Positions 1 through 8,446 of a DNA stretch of 64,000 nucleotides are shown piece by piece; position 1 is the first letter of the stretch; the number at the start of each line of letters is the position of its first letter. The notes below the pieces were generated by a model. It saw nothing but the letters and a program-made list of their open reading frames with translations, was not told where the DNA came from and ran no database searches. The stretch is taken from NCBI RefSeq assembly GCF_024979315.1, contig NZ_JANLCK010000010.1, positions 1 through 64,000 of the forward strand, in the 5' to 3' direction. A program made the translations under genes and the position numbers. This DNA comes from Herbiconiux oxytropis (lineage in GTDB: Bacteria > Actinomycetota > Actinomycetes > Actinomycetales > Microbacteriaceae).

Positions 1-399
1 GCCGAGCTTGTTGGCCGCTTCGGGCTCCGCGTCGAAGTGCTGCTTGTAGGCGAGCCACACGAACACGGCACCGATGATCGCGCCGATCAGCTGCGCGCCG
101 ATGTAGGCGAGCACCGAGAGGGCGTTCACGTCGACCGCGGTGGCCTCCGACCCGAACGAGGTGGCGCCGTTGGCCAGGAGGCCGAGCGTGACCGCGGGAT
201 TGAGGTGCGCGCCGGAGGCGTAGGAGACGATGACGCCGGCGAAGACCGCGAGGCCCCAGCCGATGTTGACCATCAGGAAGCCGCCGTTGAAGCCCTTGGT
301 GCGCACGAGCGCCACGTTGGCGACGACGCCGCAACCGAGGAGCACGAGCATGGCCGTGCCCACGAGTTCCGAGAGGAAATCGATACCGAGATTGTCCAC
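1..399 (-). CDS. Aquaporin / glycerol facilitator (MIP family), C-terminus outside window
   Basis: Membrane channel for water or glycerol. 133 residues are visible. They contain a hydrophobic first helix and the first NPA box (residues 67-69, in the context AHLNPAVTLG) typical of MIP channels. The second NPA half lies beyond the window edge. The GTG start at 399 follows a GAAGGAAGG ribosome site. The gene is divergent from dhaKLM, and the two share a 174-bp intergenic region, which suggests a role in glycerol or dihydroxyacetone uptake. Choosing between an aquaporin and a GlpF-type facilitator needs the missing C-terminal half. Confidence 0.85.
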   Translation of the reverse strand, partial: MDNLGIDFLSELVGTAMLVLLGCGVVANVALVRTKGFNGGFLMVNIGWGLAVFAGVIVSYASGAHLNPAVTLGLLANGATSFGSEATAVDVNALSVLAYIGAQLIGAIIGAVFVWLAYKQHFDAEPEAANKLG

Positions 400-573
400 G
401 TTGACCTTCCTTCGCACTGACTGGCCGCGAGTGCGGCCCCCGAGGTGGTCGGGTACTTCACAATATCCCCAGCGTCTTGCCAGGTATACGGCGAAACGGC
501 GTAGATTTGCACCGGATGGCCAACCACTGGCTCCCGTCGCGGGCGACGAACGTCCGATCGGAGGGAATTTTCA

Positions 574-1575
574 ATGAAGAAGCTCATCAACGATCCGAAG
601 AACGTGGTCGACGAGGCGGTGGCCGGTTTCGAGGCCGCGCACGGCGACATCGTGACGGTCTCGCACGATCCGATCTACATCGCGCGGAAGGATGCCCCGG
701 TGGCCGGCAAGGTCGCCATCGTCTCGGGCGGCGGCAGCGGCCACGAGCCGCTGCACGGCGGATTCGTGGGGTACGGGATGCTCGACGCGGCCGTGCCGGG
801 GCCGGTCTTCACCTCGCCGACCCCCGACCCCATCCTCGCCGCCACGAAGGCCGTGGACTCCGGTGCGGGTGTGCTGCACATCGTCAAGAACTACACCGGC
901 GACGTGCTGAACTTCGAGACCGCCGCCGACCTCGCGGCAGCAGACGGGGTCGAGGTGCGCACGGTCGTGATCGACGACGACGTGGCCGTGAAGGACTCGC
1001 TCTATACCGCCGGCCGACGCGGCGTGGCGGGCACGGTGCTGGTGGAGAAGATCGCGGGTGCGGCCGCCGAGCGCGGCGACGACCTCGACGCGGTCGCCGC
1101 CGTGGCCGAGAAGGTCAACGGTCAGGTGCGCACGATGGGCGTGGCACTCACTCCGTGCGTCGTGCCGCACGCGGGGGAGCCGAGCTTCACGCTGGCCGAC
1201 GACGAGATCGAGATCGGCATCGGCATCCACGGGGAGCCAGGTCGTGAGCGCATCAAGCTGGCCCCCGCCGACGAGATCGTCGACCGCCTGCTCAAGCCCG
1301 TGCTGGAGGATCTTCCGTTCGCCTCGGGCGACAAGGTGCTGCTGCTCGTGAACGGCATGGGGGGAACGCCCCAGGTGGAGCTCTACGTGGTGTTCCGGCA
1401 CGCGGCCGAGGTGCTCGCGGGCAAGGGCATCGAGGTCACCAGGAGCCTCGTGGGCAACTACGTGACCTCGCTCGAGATGCAGGGCGTGTCGATCTCGGTG
1501 CTGAAGCTCGACGACGAGTTGACCGAACTCTGGGACGCCCCCGTGCAGACCGCCGCGCTGCGGTGGGGAAGGTAG
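574..1575 (+). CDS. dhaK: Dihydroxyacetone kinase subunit DhaK
   Basis: Substrate-binding subunit of the PEP-dependent dihydroxyacetone kinase, which binds dihydroxyacetone covalently as a hemiaminal. The 333-aa length is normal for the family. The glycine-rich segment [13 protein letters not shown] (about residues 51-63) and the substrate-binding histidine in GIGIHGEPG (H219) are present. The ATG start follows GGAGGG at 560-565. It is the first gene of dhaK-dhaL-dhaM, with dhaL 10 bp downstream. Confidence 0.95.
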   Translation: MKKLINDPKNVVDEAVAGFEAAHGDIVTVSHDPIYIARKDAPVAGKVAIVSGGGSGHEPLHGGFVGYGMLDAAVPGPVFTSPTPDPILAATKAVDSGAGVLHIVKNYTGDVLNFETAADLAAADGVEVRTVVIDDDVAVKDSLYTAGRRGVAGTVLVEKIAGAAAERGDDLDAVAAVAEKVNGQVRTMGVALTPCVVPHAGEPSFTLADDEIEIGIGIHGEPGRERIKLAPADEIVDRLLKPVLEDLPFASGDKVLLLVNGMGGTPQVELYVVFRHAAEVLAGKGIEVTRSLVGNYVTSLEMQGVSISVLKLDDELTELWDAPVQTAALRWGR

Positions 1576-1585
1576 GGTCGATCGG

Positions 1586-2239
1586 ATGACACTGGGCATC
1601 GACTGGACGACCGACTGGATCCGGCGGAGCGCTGCCGTCGTCTCGGAGCACCGGGGTGAACTCATCACCCTCGACCGGGAGATCGGCGACGGTGACCATG
1701 GAGAGAACCTCGACCGTGGCTTCACCGCCGTGCTCGCGAAGCTCGACGACCTGCCCGCCGACGCGTCGCCGGGCGATGCGCTGAAGCTGGTGGCGACGAC
1801 GCTGATCTCGACCGTGGGCGGCGCGTCGGGCCCTCTGCTCGGCACCGCCTACCTCAAGGCCGCCGGGGCCGTGGGCCAGGAGAAGGAGCTCGACGGCGCC
1901 GCACTCGTGGCGCTGCTGACCGCTGCCCGCGACGGCGTCGTGCTCCGAGGCAAGGCCGAGCCGGGCGACAAGACGATGATCGATGCGTGGACGCCGGCCG
2001 TCGACGCTGCGGCCGCAGCCGTCGCCGACGGCAAGGACGAGGTCGCCGTGCTCGAGGCCGCAGCGGCGGCCGCCGAACAGGGCGCCGAAGCGACCGAGCC
2101 GCTCGTGGCCCGCAAGGGTCGCGCGAGCTACCTGGGTGACCGCGCCATCGGGCACCGCGATCCCGGCGCCCAGTCGTCGTCGCTCCTGCTGCGCGCCGCT
2201 GCGGATGCCGCGGCAGGCGCCCCGTCGGCGGGGCAGTGA
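1586..2239 (+). CDS. dhaL: Dihydroxyacetone kinase ADP-binding subunit DhaL
   Basis: Carries tightly bound ADP, which is phosphorylated by DhaM and then passes its phosphate to dihydroxyacetone held by DhaK. The 217-aa protein has the Mg-ADP binding motif GDGDHGENL (about residues 33-41) and the second nucleotide-loop motif GGASGPLLGTAY (about 78-89). The C-terminal DPGAQSSSLLL segment also matches DhaL. It lies in tight tandem between dhaK and dhaM, with a single base between its stop and the dhaM GTG. Confidence 0.95.
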   Translation: MTLGIDWTTDWIRRSAAVVSEHRGELITLDREIGDGDHGENLDRGFTAVLAKLDDLPADASPGDALKLVATTLISTVGGASGPLLGTAYLKAAGAVGQEKELDGAALVALLTAARDGVVLRGKAEPGDKTMIDAWTPAVDAAAAAVADGKDEVAVLEAAAAAAEQGAEATEPLVARKGRASYLGDRAIGHRDPGAQSSSLLLRAAADAAAGAPSAGQ

Positions 2240-2240
2240 C

Positions 2241-2963
2241 GTGAGCGGGACTCCCGGCAGGGTCGGCGTCGTCTTCGTGTCGCACAGCTCCAAGATCGCG
2301 GAGGGGCTTGTCGAGCTCGCCGCGCAGATGGCGCAGCACACCACGCTCGTGGCGGCCGGCGGCACGGACGACGGCGGCATCGGGACGAGCTTCGACAAGG
2401 TCGGCCAGGCCATCGCCGAGGCCGACTCCGGGGCGGGAGTCGCCGTGCTCTGCGACCTCGGGTCGGCCATCCTGACCGCCGAGACCGCGCTCGACTTCCT
2501 CGACGACGACGTTCGGGACCGCGTGCGCATCGTGGACGCGCCGCTCGTGGAGGGCGGGGTCGCGGCGGCGGTTGCCGCCGAGTCGGGCGCCTCGCTCGCC
2601 GAGGTCGTGGCGGCGGGGCGGAGTGCTGCGGGCGGCAGGACCGAGAGCGACGGCGGTGCATCCGGTGGGTCGGCGGCGGGTGCCGCGGCATCCGGTGACG
2701 CGCAGACCGGCCACTCGCGCACGGTGACGATCGTGAACCGCGACGGCCTGCACGCCCGGCCCGCCGCCGAGTTCGTGAAGCTCGCGGGAACCTTCGACGT
2801 CAAGGTGACGGTCAATGGGAAGGACGCCAAGAGTCTGCTGGGCATCATGGCGCTCGGCCTCACGAAAGGCGCCCCCGTGGAGGTCGCGAGCGCGGATCCG
2901 GCCGGCCGTGAAGCGGTCGACGCCCTCGCCGATCTCATCGAGACCGGTTTCGGCGAGGCGTGA
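2241..2963 (+). CDS. dhaM: DhaM phosphotransferase subunit fused to an HPr domain
   Basis: Phosphocarrier that passes phosphate from PEP (through enzyme I) to the DhaL-bound ADP. The 240-aa protein has an EIIA-mannose-like domain (residues 1-130, phospho-His H15 in VSHSSKIAEG), a Gly/Ala/Ser linker (about 131-155) and an HPr domain (about 156-240, phospho-His H171 in DGLHARPAAEF). No enzyme I domain is attached, unlike E. coli DhaM, so a separate PtsI is needed. The GTG start at 2241 is set by the dhaL stop at 2237-2239; upstream extensions would overlap dhaL. Confidence 0.93.
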   Translation: MSGTPGRVGVVFVSHSSKIAEGLVELAAQMAQHTTLVAAGGTDDGGIGTSFDKVGQAIAEADSGAGVAVLCDLGSAILTAETALDFLDDDVRDRVRIVDAPLVEGGVAAAVAAESGASLAEVVAAGRSAAGGRTESDGGASGGSAAGAAASGDAQTGHSRTVTIVNRDGLHARPAAEFVKLAGTFDVKVTVNGKDAKSLLGIMALGLTKGAPVEVASADPAGREAVDALADLIETGFGEA

Positions 2964-2968
2964 CGAAT

Positions 2969-3020
2969 CTCGATTCCGTGAGAAAATCGAGGAACCGGGG
3001 TTTCGCACCGCGACCCCGGT
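2969..3020 (+). terminator. Two consecutive stem-loops after dhaM
   Basis: Two short inverted repeats follow the dhaM stop: CTCGATT (2969-2975) with AATCGAG (2985-2991), and ACCGGGG (2994-3000) with CCCCGGT (3014-3020). No T-run follows, so this is a candidate factor-assisted terminator or processing site only. Confidence 0.4.
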
Positions 3021-3044
3021 GATCGAGAGGAACCAGAGAACAGC

Positions 3045-3419
3045 ATGGCTAGCAGCGCAACGAAATGCCCCGTCTGCGGGAAGTCGGTCGCCGTCGGCCT
3101 CGTCTCCCAGACGATGATCCAGCACGAGGACAAGCACGGCGCGCGATGCAGGGGCACCGGCAAGCCGCCCGTCGTGTCGGCCCGGGCGGCCGCCGCGGCC
3201 GCCTCCGGAACCGCCGGTTCGTCGGCGACGCGGTCGACCAGGAAGACCTCGACGAGCCCCGCCGCCAAGGGCGGTGTGACCGTGCGTCGCGTGGAGGTCG
3301 ACCCCGAGGTGCTCCGCGAGCGCCAGGAGCGCTCCGAGCGGCTGCGGCAGGAACGTGCCGAGGCGGCGCGCGAGCGCAACGAGATCCACGTCTCGTACTT
3401 CGACGAGCCCAGGCACTGA
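3045..3419 (+). CDS. Small CxxC zinc-finger-like protein, function unknown
   Basis: A 124-aa protein I cannot name. The N-terminus has KCPVCGKSV (Cys8, Cys11), then IQHEDKH and a Cys near residue 35, a plausible Cys2-His-Cys zinc site. The middle is Ala/Ser/Thr rich and low complexity. The C-terminus is a charged helix with many Arg and Glu (about residues 88-118) that could form a coiled coil. The ATG start follows GAGAGGAACC. It stands alone between the dha genes and a DUF1801 gene. Confidence 0.7.
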   Translation: MASSATKCPVCGKSVAVGLVSQTMIQHEDKHGARCRGTGKPPVVSARAAAAAASGTAGSSATRSTRKTSTSPAAKGGVTVRRVEVDPEVLRERQERSERLRQERAEAARERNEIHVSYFDEPRH

Positions 3420-3485
3420 TCCGGGTCCAGCACGACCCTCGGGGCTGAGACAGGCGCCCGGGCGAGTTCGAGGAGAGGTGGGGCC

Positions 3486-3860
3486 GTGCCAGAGCAGGCT
3501 GCCGAATCGGTCGAGGAGTACATCGCCTCGTTCCCGCCGGAGGTGCGGCGGCGGCTCGAGGAGCTTCGCGCCCTCGTGCGCGGAGCTCTCCCGGGCGCGG
3601 AGGAGTCGATCGGCTACGGCATGCCGACCTACTCCTACGACGGCCGGCACCTCACCTTCTTCGCGGGTTGGAAGTCGCACCTCGCCCTGTACGCCGTCCA
3701 CTCCTTCGCCGGGGACGACGCGCGTCTGGAGGCGGACATCGCTCCGTACCGGTCGGGGAAGGACACGGTGAAGCTGCCGGTGAAGGACGAACTTCCCGGC
3801 GAACTCATCACGCGCGTGGTCGCGGCTCTCCGGGCGAAGCGGAACGCCCCTCGGGCGTGA
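3486..3860 (+). CDS. DUF1801-family protein (YdhG-like)
   Basis: A 124-aa protein with the DUF1801 layout: an N-terminal helix with SVEEYIASFPPEVR, then ESIGYGMPTYSYDG (about residues 39-52), the strand LTFFAGWKSHLALY, and a C-terminal KDTVKLPVKDELP segment. Family members are annotated as iron chaperones or of unknown function, and nothing here narrows that. The GTG start is 6 bp after a GGTGG site. Its stop overlaps the GTG of the next gene by 4 bp (GTGA), so the two are probably translated together. Confidence 0.85.
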   Translation: MPEQAAESVEEYIASFPPEVRRRLEELRALVRGALPGAEESIGYGMPTYSYDGRHLTFFAGWKSHLALYAVHSFAGDDARLEADIAPYRSGKDTVKLPVKDELPGELITRVVAALRAKRNAPRA

Positions 3861-4612
3861 AGCGGCGCGCGGGCGGCCGGGTCGATCCGCCGTACTTCGA
3901 TTCGGTGCGCGCCCGACGCGATGCACGCCTCGCGGCTCTGACCGCATCCGAGGAACTGCGCGGATTCGTGGACCCCTTCGTCGATGGCGGGGCGGCCGCG
4001 CTGGCGGTGCTGCAGCGGTTCCCGGATGCGTCGGTGACGCTCGCGAGCACCGACGAGGAGCTCGTGGCCACCTGGGAAGCGGTGCGCGACGAGCCAGAGG
4101 CGGTCATCCGTTCGATGCGGGGACTGGTGGGCGGGCATGGGCCCGCGCAGTTCGCGGCGGTTCGCGCCGATGCCGCGTCGGCGGGTGCGGAGCGGGCGGC
4201 GCGCTTCATCTACCTGCGCGGTGCGGCGGCTCCGGATGCGCGTGGCCGGCCACCCGTGGATGTCGCCTCGGCGACGATGGGTCGGGGTGACGTGGTCTTC
4301 GATGAGGCGAACCTGCGGGCGGTCTCGGCGCTCGTCGCCCGCTCGGACGTAGCCTTCGAGCGGTTGTCGCCGTTCGCGCTCCTGCCGCGGGTGCAGGAGG
4401 ACGACCTCGTGTACCTGGACACGGATTCGGCGGGAGCGGTGTCGGCGGGGCCGCGGGAGCTGCGAAGCCTCGTGGGTGCGATCACCGCGCGGGGCGGGCA
4501 GGTGCTGGCCACGGCGGAGCTCACGGGGCTCACCGTGGTGGCCGACGGGCTGTGGGGGAGCGGCAACCTGCGGCGTGCGCTCGCCAGGGAGGGTGCCGAC
4601 GGTCGTTCGTAG
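3857..4612 (+). CDS. Degenerate D12-class (Dam-like) adenine methyltransferase homologue, probable pseudoenzyme
   Basis: The 251-aa protein follows the order of Dam/D12 N6-adenine methyltransferases. FVDPFVDGGAAALAVLQRFP (about residues 36-55) stands for motif I (FVEPFVGGG). LASTDEELVATWEAVRDEPE stands for the DLNPELI..YRVIRDDPE helix. RFIYLRGAA stands for RFIYLNKTCFNG, and FDEANLRAVSALVARSDVAF for the DEENLRAAS segment. DDLVYLDTDSAG replaces the catalytic DDFVYLDPPY. Both the SAM-loop glycines and DPPY are altered, so methylation activity is unlikely. It is coupled to the DUF1801 gene by a GTGA overlap. The homology is my reading by eye. Confidence 0.65.
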   Translation: MKRRAGGRVDPPYFDSVRARRDARLAALTASEELRGFVDPFVDGGAAALAVLQRFPDASVTLASTDEELVATWEAVRDEPEAVIRSMRGLVGGHGPAQFAAVRADAASAGAERAARFIYLRGAAAPDARGRPPVDVASATMGRGDVVFDEANLRAVSALVARSDVAFERLSPFALLPRVQEDDLVYLDTDSAGAVSAGPRELRSLVGAITARGGQVLATAELTGLTVVADGLWGSGNLRRALAREGADGRS

Positions 4613-4662
4613 GAGCCCCGCGACCTGTTGCCTCCCCCGGGCGGCGGTGCCAGGGTGGCGGC

Positions 4663-5241
4663 ATGCAGATCGAGGTGCGGCCGGCGACCGTCTTCGCCGA
4701 TGTGGCGACGATGGTGGGTCCCAAGCGCCCGGACGCGAACGTGTGCTGGTGCCTGAGCTACCGCATCCCGTCGAAGCAGAACCAGGAGCTCGTGGGTCTC
4801 CGGCGGGGTGAGCTCGTGAAGCAGCTCGTCCAGGAGGATCCGCCTCCCGGTGTTCTGGCGTACGACGGCGACGAGGTGGTCGGCTGGGCGGGCGTGCATC
4901 CGAGGGCCGACACGACGTTCGCTCGGAACCGCCGCATCCCCTCGCTGGACGAGCGGGAGGTGTGGTCGGTGTGGTGTCTGCGGGTCCGGCCTGGTCATCG
5001 AGGCGAGGGCATCTCGCATCCGCTGCTCGCCGGGGCGGTCGCCTTCGCGTTCGAGCGGGGTGCGGAGGTGGTGGAGGGCTACCCGGTCGACAACCGGGGC
5101 GAGAAGGTCGATCTCACCATGGCGTACGTGGGGACGCGCGCGCTGTTCGAGGCGGCCGGCTTCACAAAGGCGGCCGAGACGACATCGGTGCTCAACGGGT
5201 TTCCGAGGCTGCTGATGCGCCTCGAGAGGCCGGCGCCCTGA
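4663..5241 (+). CDS. GNAT-family N-acetyltransferase
   Basis: A 192-aa acetyltransferase-fold protein. The central VWSVWCLRVRPGHRGEGISHPLLAGAVA region (about residues 105-132) carries the acetyl-CoA pyrophosphate loop (R-x-x-G-x-G/S type), preceded by the strand VVGWAGVHPRA. The C-terminal ALFEAAGFTKAAET is a typical GNAT ending. The N-terminus has a DANVCWCLSYRIP segment seen in a subgroup of actinobacterial GNATs. The ATG at 4663 is preferred over upstream in-frame starts because it begins the conserved domain. Substrate unknown. Confidence 0.82.
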   Translation: MQIEVRPATVFADVATMVGPKRPDANVCWCLSYRIPSKQNQELVGLRRGELVKQLVQEDPPPGVLAYDGDEVVGWAGVHPRADTTFARNRRIPSLDEREVWSVWCLRVRPGHRGEGISHPLLAGAVAFAFERGAEVVEGYPVDNRGEKVDLTMAYVGTRALFEAAGFTKAAETTSVLNGFPRLLMRLERPAP

Positions 5242-5257
5242 CGGCACCGGCCTCTCG
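5223..5257. terminator. 11-bp perfect inverted repeat between convergent genes
   Basis: CGAGAGGCCGG (5223-5233) pairs perfectly with CCGGCCTCTCG (5247-5257) around a 13-nt loop that contains the GNAT stop codon. It sits between convergent transcription units, where a bidirectional terminator is expected. No T-run follows. Confidence 0.6.
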
Positions 5258-5274
5258 AAATCGGTGGAGTGGGC

Positions 5275-5523
5275 TCAGGCGTGCTTGGCCCTGCCGGCGA
5301 TGGACTCCCGGATGGCTTCCTCGTCGACGTCGACCTCGCCCACGTCGTCGGGCCCGCCCTCCCCGGGCAGGGAGATGACCGCCCCCTCGTCGACCTCAGG
5401 GTCGTCGAGGTGCGCCGAACTGCGCGGTTCGTCCTGCGACTTCTCGGTCTCTCGCCCGCTGGAGGGGCTGTAGGAGACGTCCTTCTGGACGGTGTCGTCG
5501 TCGTTACCGCTCTGAATGGCCAT
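5275..5523 (-). CDS. Small acidic hypothetical protein
   Basis: An 82-aa protein rich in Asp, Glu and Ser without hydrophobic segments or recognised motif. It is predicted to be soluble and probably largely disordered. It ends with EAIRESIAGRAKHA. It lies alone between a terminator-like repeat and a membrane protein gene on the same strand. The composition and clean start favour a real gene, but no function can be given. Confidence 0.55.
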   Translation of the reverse strand: MAIQSGNDDDTVQKDVSYSPSSGRETEKSQDEPRSSAHLDDPEVDEGAVISLPGEGGPDDVGEVDVDEEAIRESIAGRAKHA

Positions 5524-5595
5524 GGCCTCGACGATACGACCCTCTGCGCTGCCCGCAACCCCCAGGCCTCCCTCAGCCGAGAGCGGCTCCGCGAA

Positions 5596-6285
5596 TCAGC
5601 GGGAGCGGCGGTCGTGGACGAGGGCCGGGAGGTGCTTGTCGAGGAGGGTGAGGATGGCTGCTATCGCGACCGCGACGAGGAGGATGACGGCGGAGTTGCG
5701 GAGGGAGTCGGCCAGGCCGATGAGGTCGACGTCGAGGAAGGGGTAGGGGTACCAGCCGGTGAGGGCGCCGCGCACGAAGGTGAGTACGAGCCAGGCCAGG
5801 GGCCAGAGGAAGGCGAGGGCCATCACCCGCCACGACATCCGGGGCCGCGGCCCGAAGATCAGCCAGCCCAGGAGCGTCGCCCAGGGGGAGATGTAGTGGA
5901 AGCCGATCGTGGCGGCGAGGGCCCATCCGGCGGGGTGCACGAGTCCGGCGAGCACGAAGTCGTAGACGAGCCCCGTGATGATGATGCCGAGCAGCGCGTC
6001 GAGCCTCACCACGCGCCACACCCGCCCGTCGCGGCCGATGCTCACGGCGAGCGCGATCGAGGTGCCGAGCACGAACAGGTTGCTCTGGATGGTGAAGTAG
6101 CTGAAGAGGTTGATCAGCCGTTCGCCGAGGCTCTGGCTCGTGGTGGGCTGGAAGGAGTTGACGTCCTGCCCGTTCGTGAAAACGAGCACGAGCTGGATGA
6201 CGAGCGCGGCGCCCACGACCACGGCGATGCCGCCGAACCAGATCCGCGCCGCCCGCGCCCGTGCGGTGGTCACGGCGGTGGTCAC
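5596..6285 (-). CDS. Pr6Pr-family multi-pass membrane protein
   Basis: A 229-aa integral membrane protein with about six hydrophobic segments. Landmarks are FSYFTIQSNLFVLGTS (about residues 52-67), the HPAGWALAATIGFHYISPW segment and GWYPYPFLDVD, which match the Pr6Pr/FAR-17a-like family of bacterial membrane proteins of unknown role. The GTG start at 6285 overlaps the upstream stop as GTGA, so it is co-translated with the DUF5996 gene. Longer in-frame extensions are shadows inside that gene. Confidence 0.82.
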   Translation of the reverse strand: MTTAVTTARARAARIWFGGIAVVVGAALVIQLVLVFTNGQDVNSFQPTTSQSLGERLINLFSYFTIQSNLFVLGTSIALAVSIGRDGRVWRVVRLDALLGIIITGLVYDFVLAGLVHPAGWALAATIGFHYISPWATLLGWLIFGPRPRMSWRVMALAFLWPLAWLVLTFVRGALTGWYPYPFLDVDLIGLADSLRNSAVILLVAVAIAAILTLLDKHLPALVHDRRSR

Positions 6286-7199
6286 GACCGCGCTCCCGGC
6301 AGTGCGTCGTCCCAGCGGGCCAGGGTGCGCGCGGCCTCGAAGGTGGCCTCGAGGAACTCGGCGACGAGCGCATCCGGATCGGCCGCGGTGCGCACCGCCT
6401 CGTACGGGAGAAGGAACTCGCCGAGCTCGGCACTGTAGTAGGCCGGCGCAGGGACCGGCGCCTCGGCGAAGCCCTCGGGCACCGGATACGCGTAGGAGTA
6501 GAACGCACCCTCGGTGCCGCCGCCGGGCCAGAAGCCGGCGCTGCTGATCTCGTGCGAGTAGCCCTCGAACATCACGTGGTCGGGGCAGTTGGGCACCCCT
6601 CCGGGGTGCGCGGGCGCTTCGCGGCCGGAGAAGCGGGTCACCGCGAGGTCGAGGGCGCCCCAGAACAGGTGCACCGGGCTGACCTTGCCGAGGAACGGTG
6701 CCCGGAACGCTGTGAGCACCCGCTCGGCCTGGATGAGCTGCCGCCAGAACAGCGTCACGGCACGGCTGTCGTAGCTGCAGTGCTCGGTGTCGTCGGCGAA
6801 CGGGATGGCGGGGTCGACCTCGTTGGGGCGGGCGTGGATGGCGACCTCGATGCCGAGACCTTCGAGCCCGGCGAGCACCTGCTCGTAGAACTCCGCGACC
6901 GACATCGGCTCGAGGGGGAGCTCGGTGATCCGGCCGTCGCTCCGGCGCAGTTCGAGCCGGTGCACGAGGAGGTCGAAGTCGATCTCGAAGAGGTCGGTGC
7001 CGTAGGGGATCGGCCCGGTCGTGAGACCACGGGCGGTCACGTAGAGCGGCACCTGCCACCAGTGGTTGACCATCGGCGCGAACGCCATGCGGATCTTGCC
7101 GACGATCTGCGTCCAGAGGTGGAACGTGGCGCGGGTGTCGGCCCAGTCGTCGACAGCGAGGGCGGGCCAACCGGTGGCGTGGGATTCCTTGGTGCTCAC
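6282..7199 (-). CDS. DUF5996-family protein
   Basis: A 305-aa cytoplasmic protein matching DUF5996: WPALAVDDWADTRATFHLW at residues 10-28, QIVGKIRMAFAPMVNHWWQV next, HLFWGALDLAVTRFSGR in the middle, and HEISSAGFWPGG late. The biochemical role of the family is unknown. It is the first gene of a two-gene unit with the Pr6Pr protein. It is divergent from the glycosyltransferase operon across 110 bp, so both promoters must lie there. Confidence 0.85.
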   Translation of the reverse strand: MSTKESHATGWPALAVDDWADTRATFHLWTQIVGKIRMAFAPMVNHWWQVPLYVTARGLTTGPIPYGTDLFEIDFDLLVHRLELRRSDGRITELPLEPMSVAEFYEQVLAGLEGLGIEVAIHARPNEVDPAIPFADDTEHCSYDSRAVTLFWRQLIQAERVLTAFRAPFLGKVSPVHLFWGALDLAVTRFSGREAPAHPGGVPNCPDHVMFEGYSHEISSAGFWPGGGTEGAFYSYAYPVPEGFAEAPVPAPAYYSAELGEFLLPYEAVRTAADPDALVAEFLEATFEAARTLARWDDALPGARS

Positions 7200-7309
7200 G
7201 GCTCCACGCTAGTGGTCCGCCCGATGGGATCGCCAGAAAACCGATCGTGTCAAGAGGGTTGCCGTGATCGGCGGAACACGTTGACTGGGAGCTGGGAGAG
7301 GAACATCGA

Positions 7310-8446
7310 ATGAGCAGTGTCATGTCCGGGATCAGAGCGCGAGGAGGCGACGAGGGGGATTCCCGCACCATTCGCGTGGCCTCGGTGCCGTCGTCGCACG
7401 TCTACGTGAAGCACCTGTCGTCGCCGCTCTCGAACGACGGTGTGACACGGCTGCCCGATCCGGACCCCGACGACCACCGACGCTCCGCGGTGTCGCGCTG
7501 GTGGCCTCCCGTGATGCTCGACCCGGCCTGGGTGCGCGAGCACGCGGCGGAGTTCGACGTCTTCCACCTGCAGTTCGGCTTCGACGCCCGCACTCCGGAG
7601 GAGCTCGCCGAGCTCGTCGCGGCCCTGCGGGAGACCGGCAAGCCCTTCGTCTACACGGTGCACGACCTGCGGAACCCCCACCACCTCGCGCGCGAGGCCC
7701 ACGACGCCCAGCTCGACGTGCTCATCCCGGCGGCGGATGCGCTCATCACCCTCACTCCGGGTGCCGCGGCCGAGATCGAGCGGCGCTGGGGGCGCACGGC
7801 GCTCGTGCTGCCGCACCCGCACGTCGTCGACATCGACACCATGGCGGCCGTGCAGGCACGCCGGGTCGGGAGCCCCGAGAGCGACGGGGGCTTCCGGGTG
7901 GGCGTGCACGTCAAGAGCCTGCGCGCGAGCATGGACCCGCTGCCCGTGATCCGTGCCGTGGCCACGGCGGTCGCCGAGATCCCCGGCGGCGTGCTGCAGG
8001 TCGACGGACACACGGACGTGCTGACGCCCTCGGGGGCGCGCCATGACGAGGCGCTCAGCGCCTACCTGCAGGAGGCGAGCGGGCGAGGTGAACTCGAACT
8101 GCGCATCCACGACTTCTTCACCGACGCCGAGCTGTGGGAGTATCTCGCGAGCCTCGATGCCTCCGTGCTGCCCTACCGCTTCGGCACCCATTCGGGCTGG
8201 CTCGAGGCGTGCCGCGACCTCGGCACGGCGGTGATCGCTCCCGACTGCGGCTACTACTCCGAGCAGGGGGCCGTGATCGGCTACCACAACGATGAGGACG
8301 GCCTCGACGTCTCGTCGCTGCACACGGCCGTGCACGTCGCCGCGCGCACCGCGTCCCCGCCGCCCGAGCCGATCCCCGAGCGCCGACGGCAGCGCGAGAT
8401 GATCTCCGCCGCTCACCTCGATCTGTACCGGGGTCTCGTCGGATGA
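7310..8446 (+). CDS. Glycosyltransferase (GT4-like), first gene of a four-gene operon
   Basis: A 378-aa protein with a GT-B appearance. The N-terminal domain has FDVFHLQFGFDARTPEEL and KPFVYTVHDLRNPHH (donor-acceptor cleft). The C-terminal domain has VGVHVKSLRASMDPLPVIRA and a YRFGTHSGWLEACRDLG segment in place of the usual EPFG..EAMA nucleotide-sugar motif. The start has a GAGAGGAAC ribosome site. The stop overlaps the next gene by 4 bp (ATGA). Sugar donor and acceptor are unknown. Confidence 0.78.
   Translation: MSSVMSGIRARGGDEGDSRTIRVASVPSSHVYVKHLSSPLSNDGVTRLPDPDPDDHRRSAVSRWWPPVMLDPAWVREHAAEFDVFHLQFGFDARTPEELAELVAALRETGKPFVYTVHDLRNPHHLAREAHDAQLDVLIPAADALITLTPGAAAEIERRWGRTALVLPHPHVVDIDTMAAVQARRVGSPESDGGFRVGVHVKSLRASMDPLPVIRAVATAVAEIPGGVLQVDGHTDVLTPSGARHDEALSAYLQEASGRGELELRIHDFFTDAELWEYLASLDASVLPYRFGTHSGWLEACRDLGTAVIAPDCGYYSEQGAVIGYHNDEDGLDVSSLHTAVHVAARTASPPPEPIPERRRQREMISAAHLDLYRGLVG

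Noticed and set aside
571-3947. Long leftward reading frames (424, 695 and 697 codons) opposite dhaKLM
   Set aside because: They are antisense shadows of high-GC genes: Arg/Ser/Pro/Ala-rich translations without domains, and the plus-strand genes are certain.
5269-7313. Plus-strand frames of 350-390 codons opposite the Pr6Pr and DUF5996 genes
   Set aside because: They have Glu/Gly/His-rich antisense compositions with no family signal, and the minus-strand genes are well supported.
6286-7371. 591-codon frame upstream of the Pr6Pr protein
   Set aside because: It is a shadow of the DUF5996 gene. Only the part after the GTG at 6285 has membrane-protein character.
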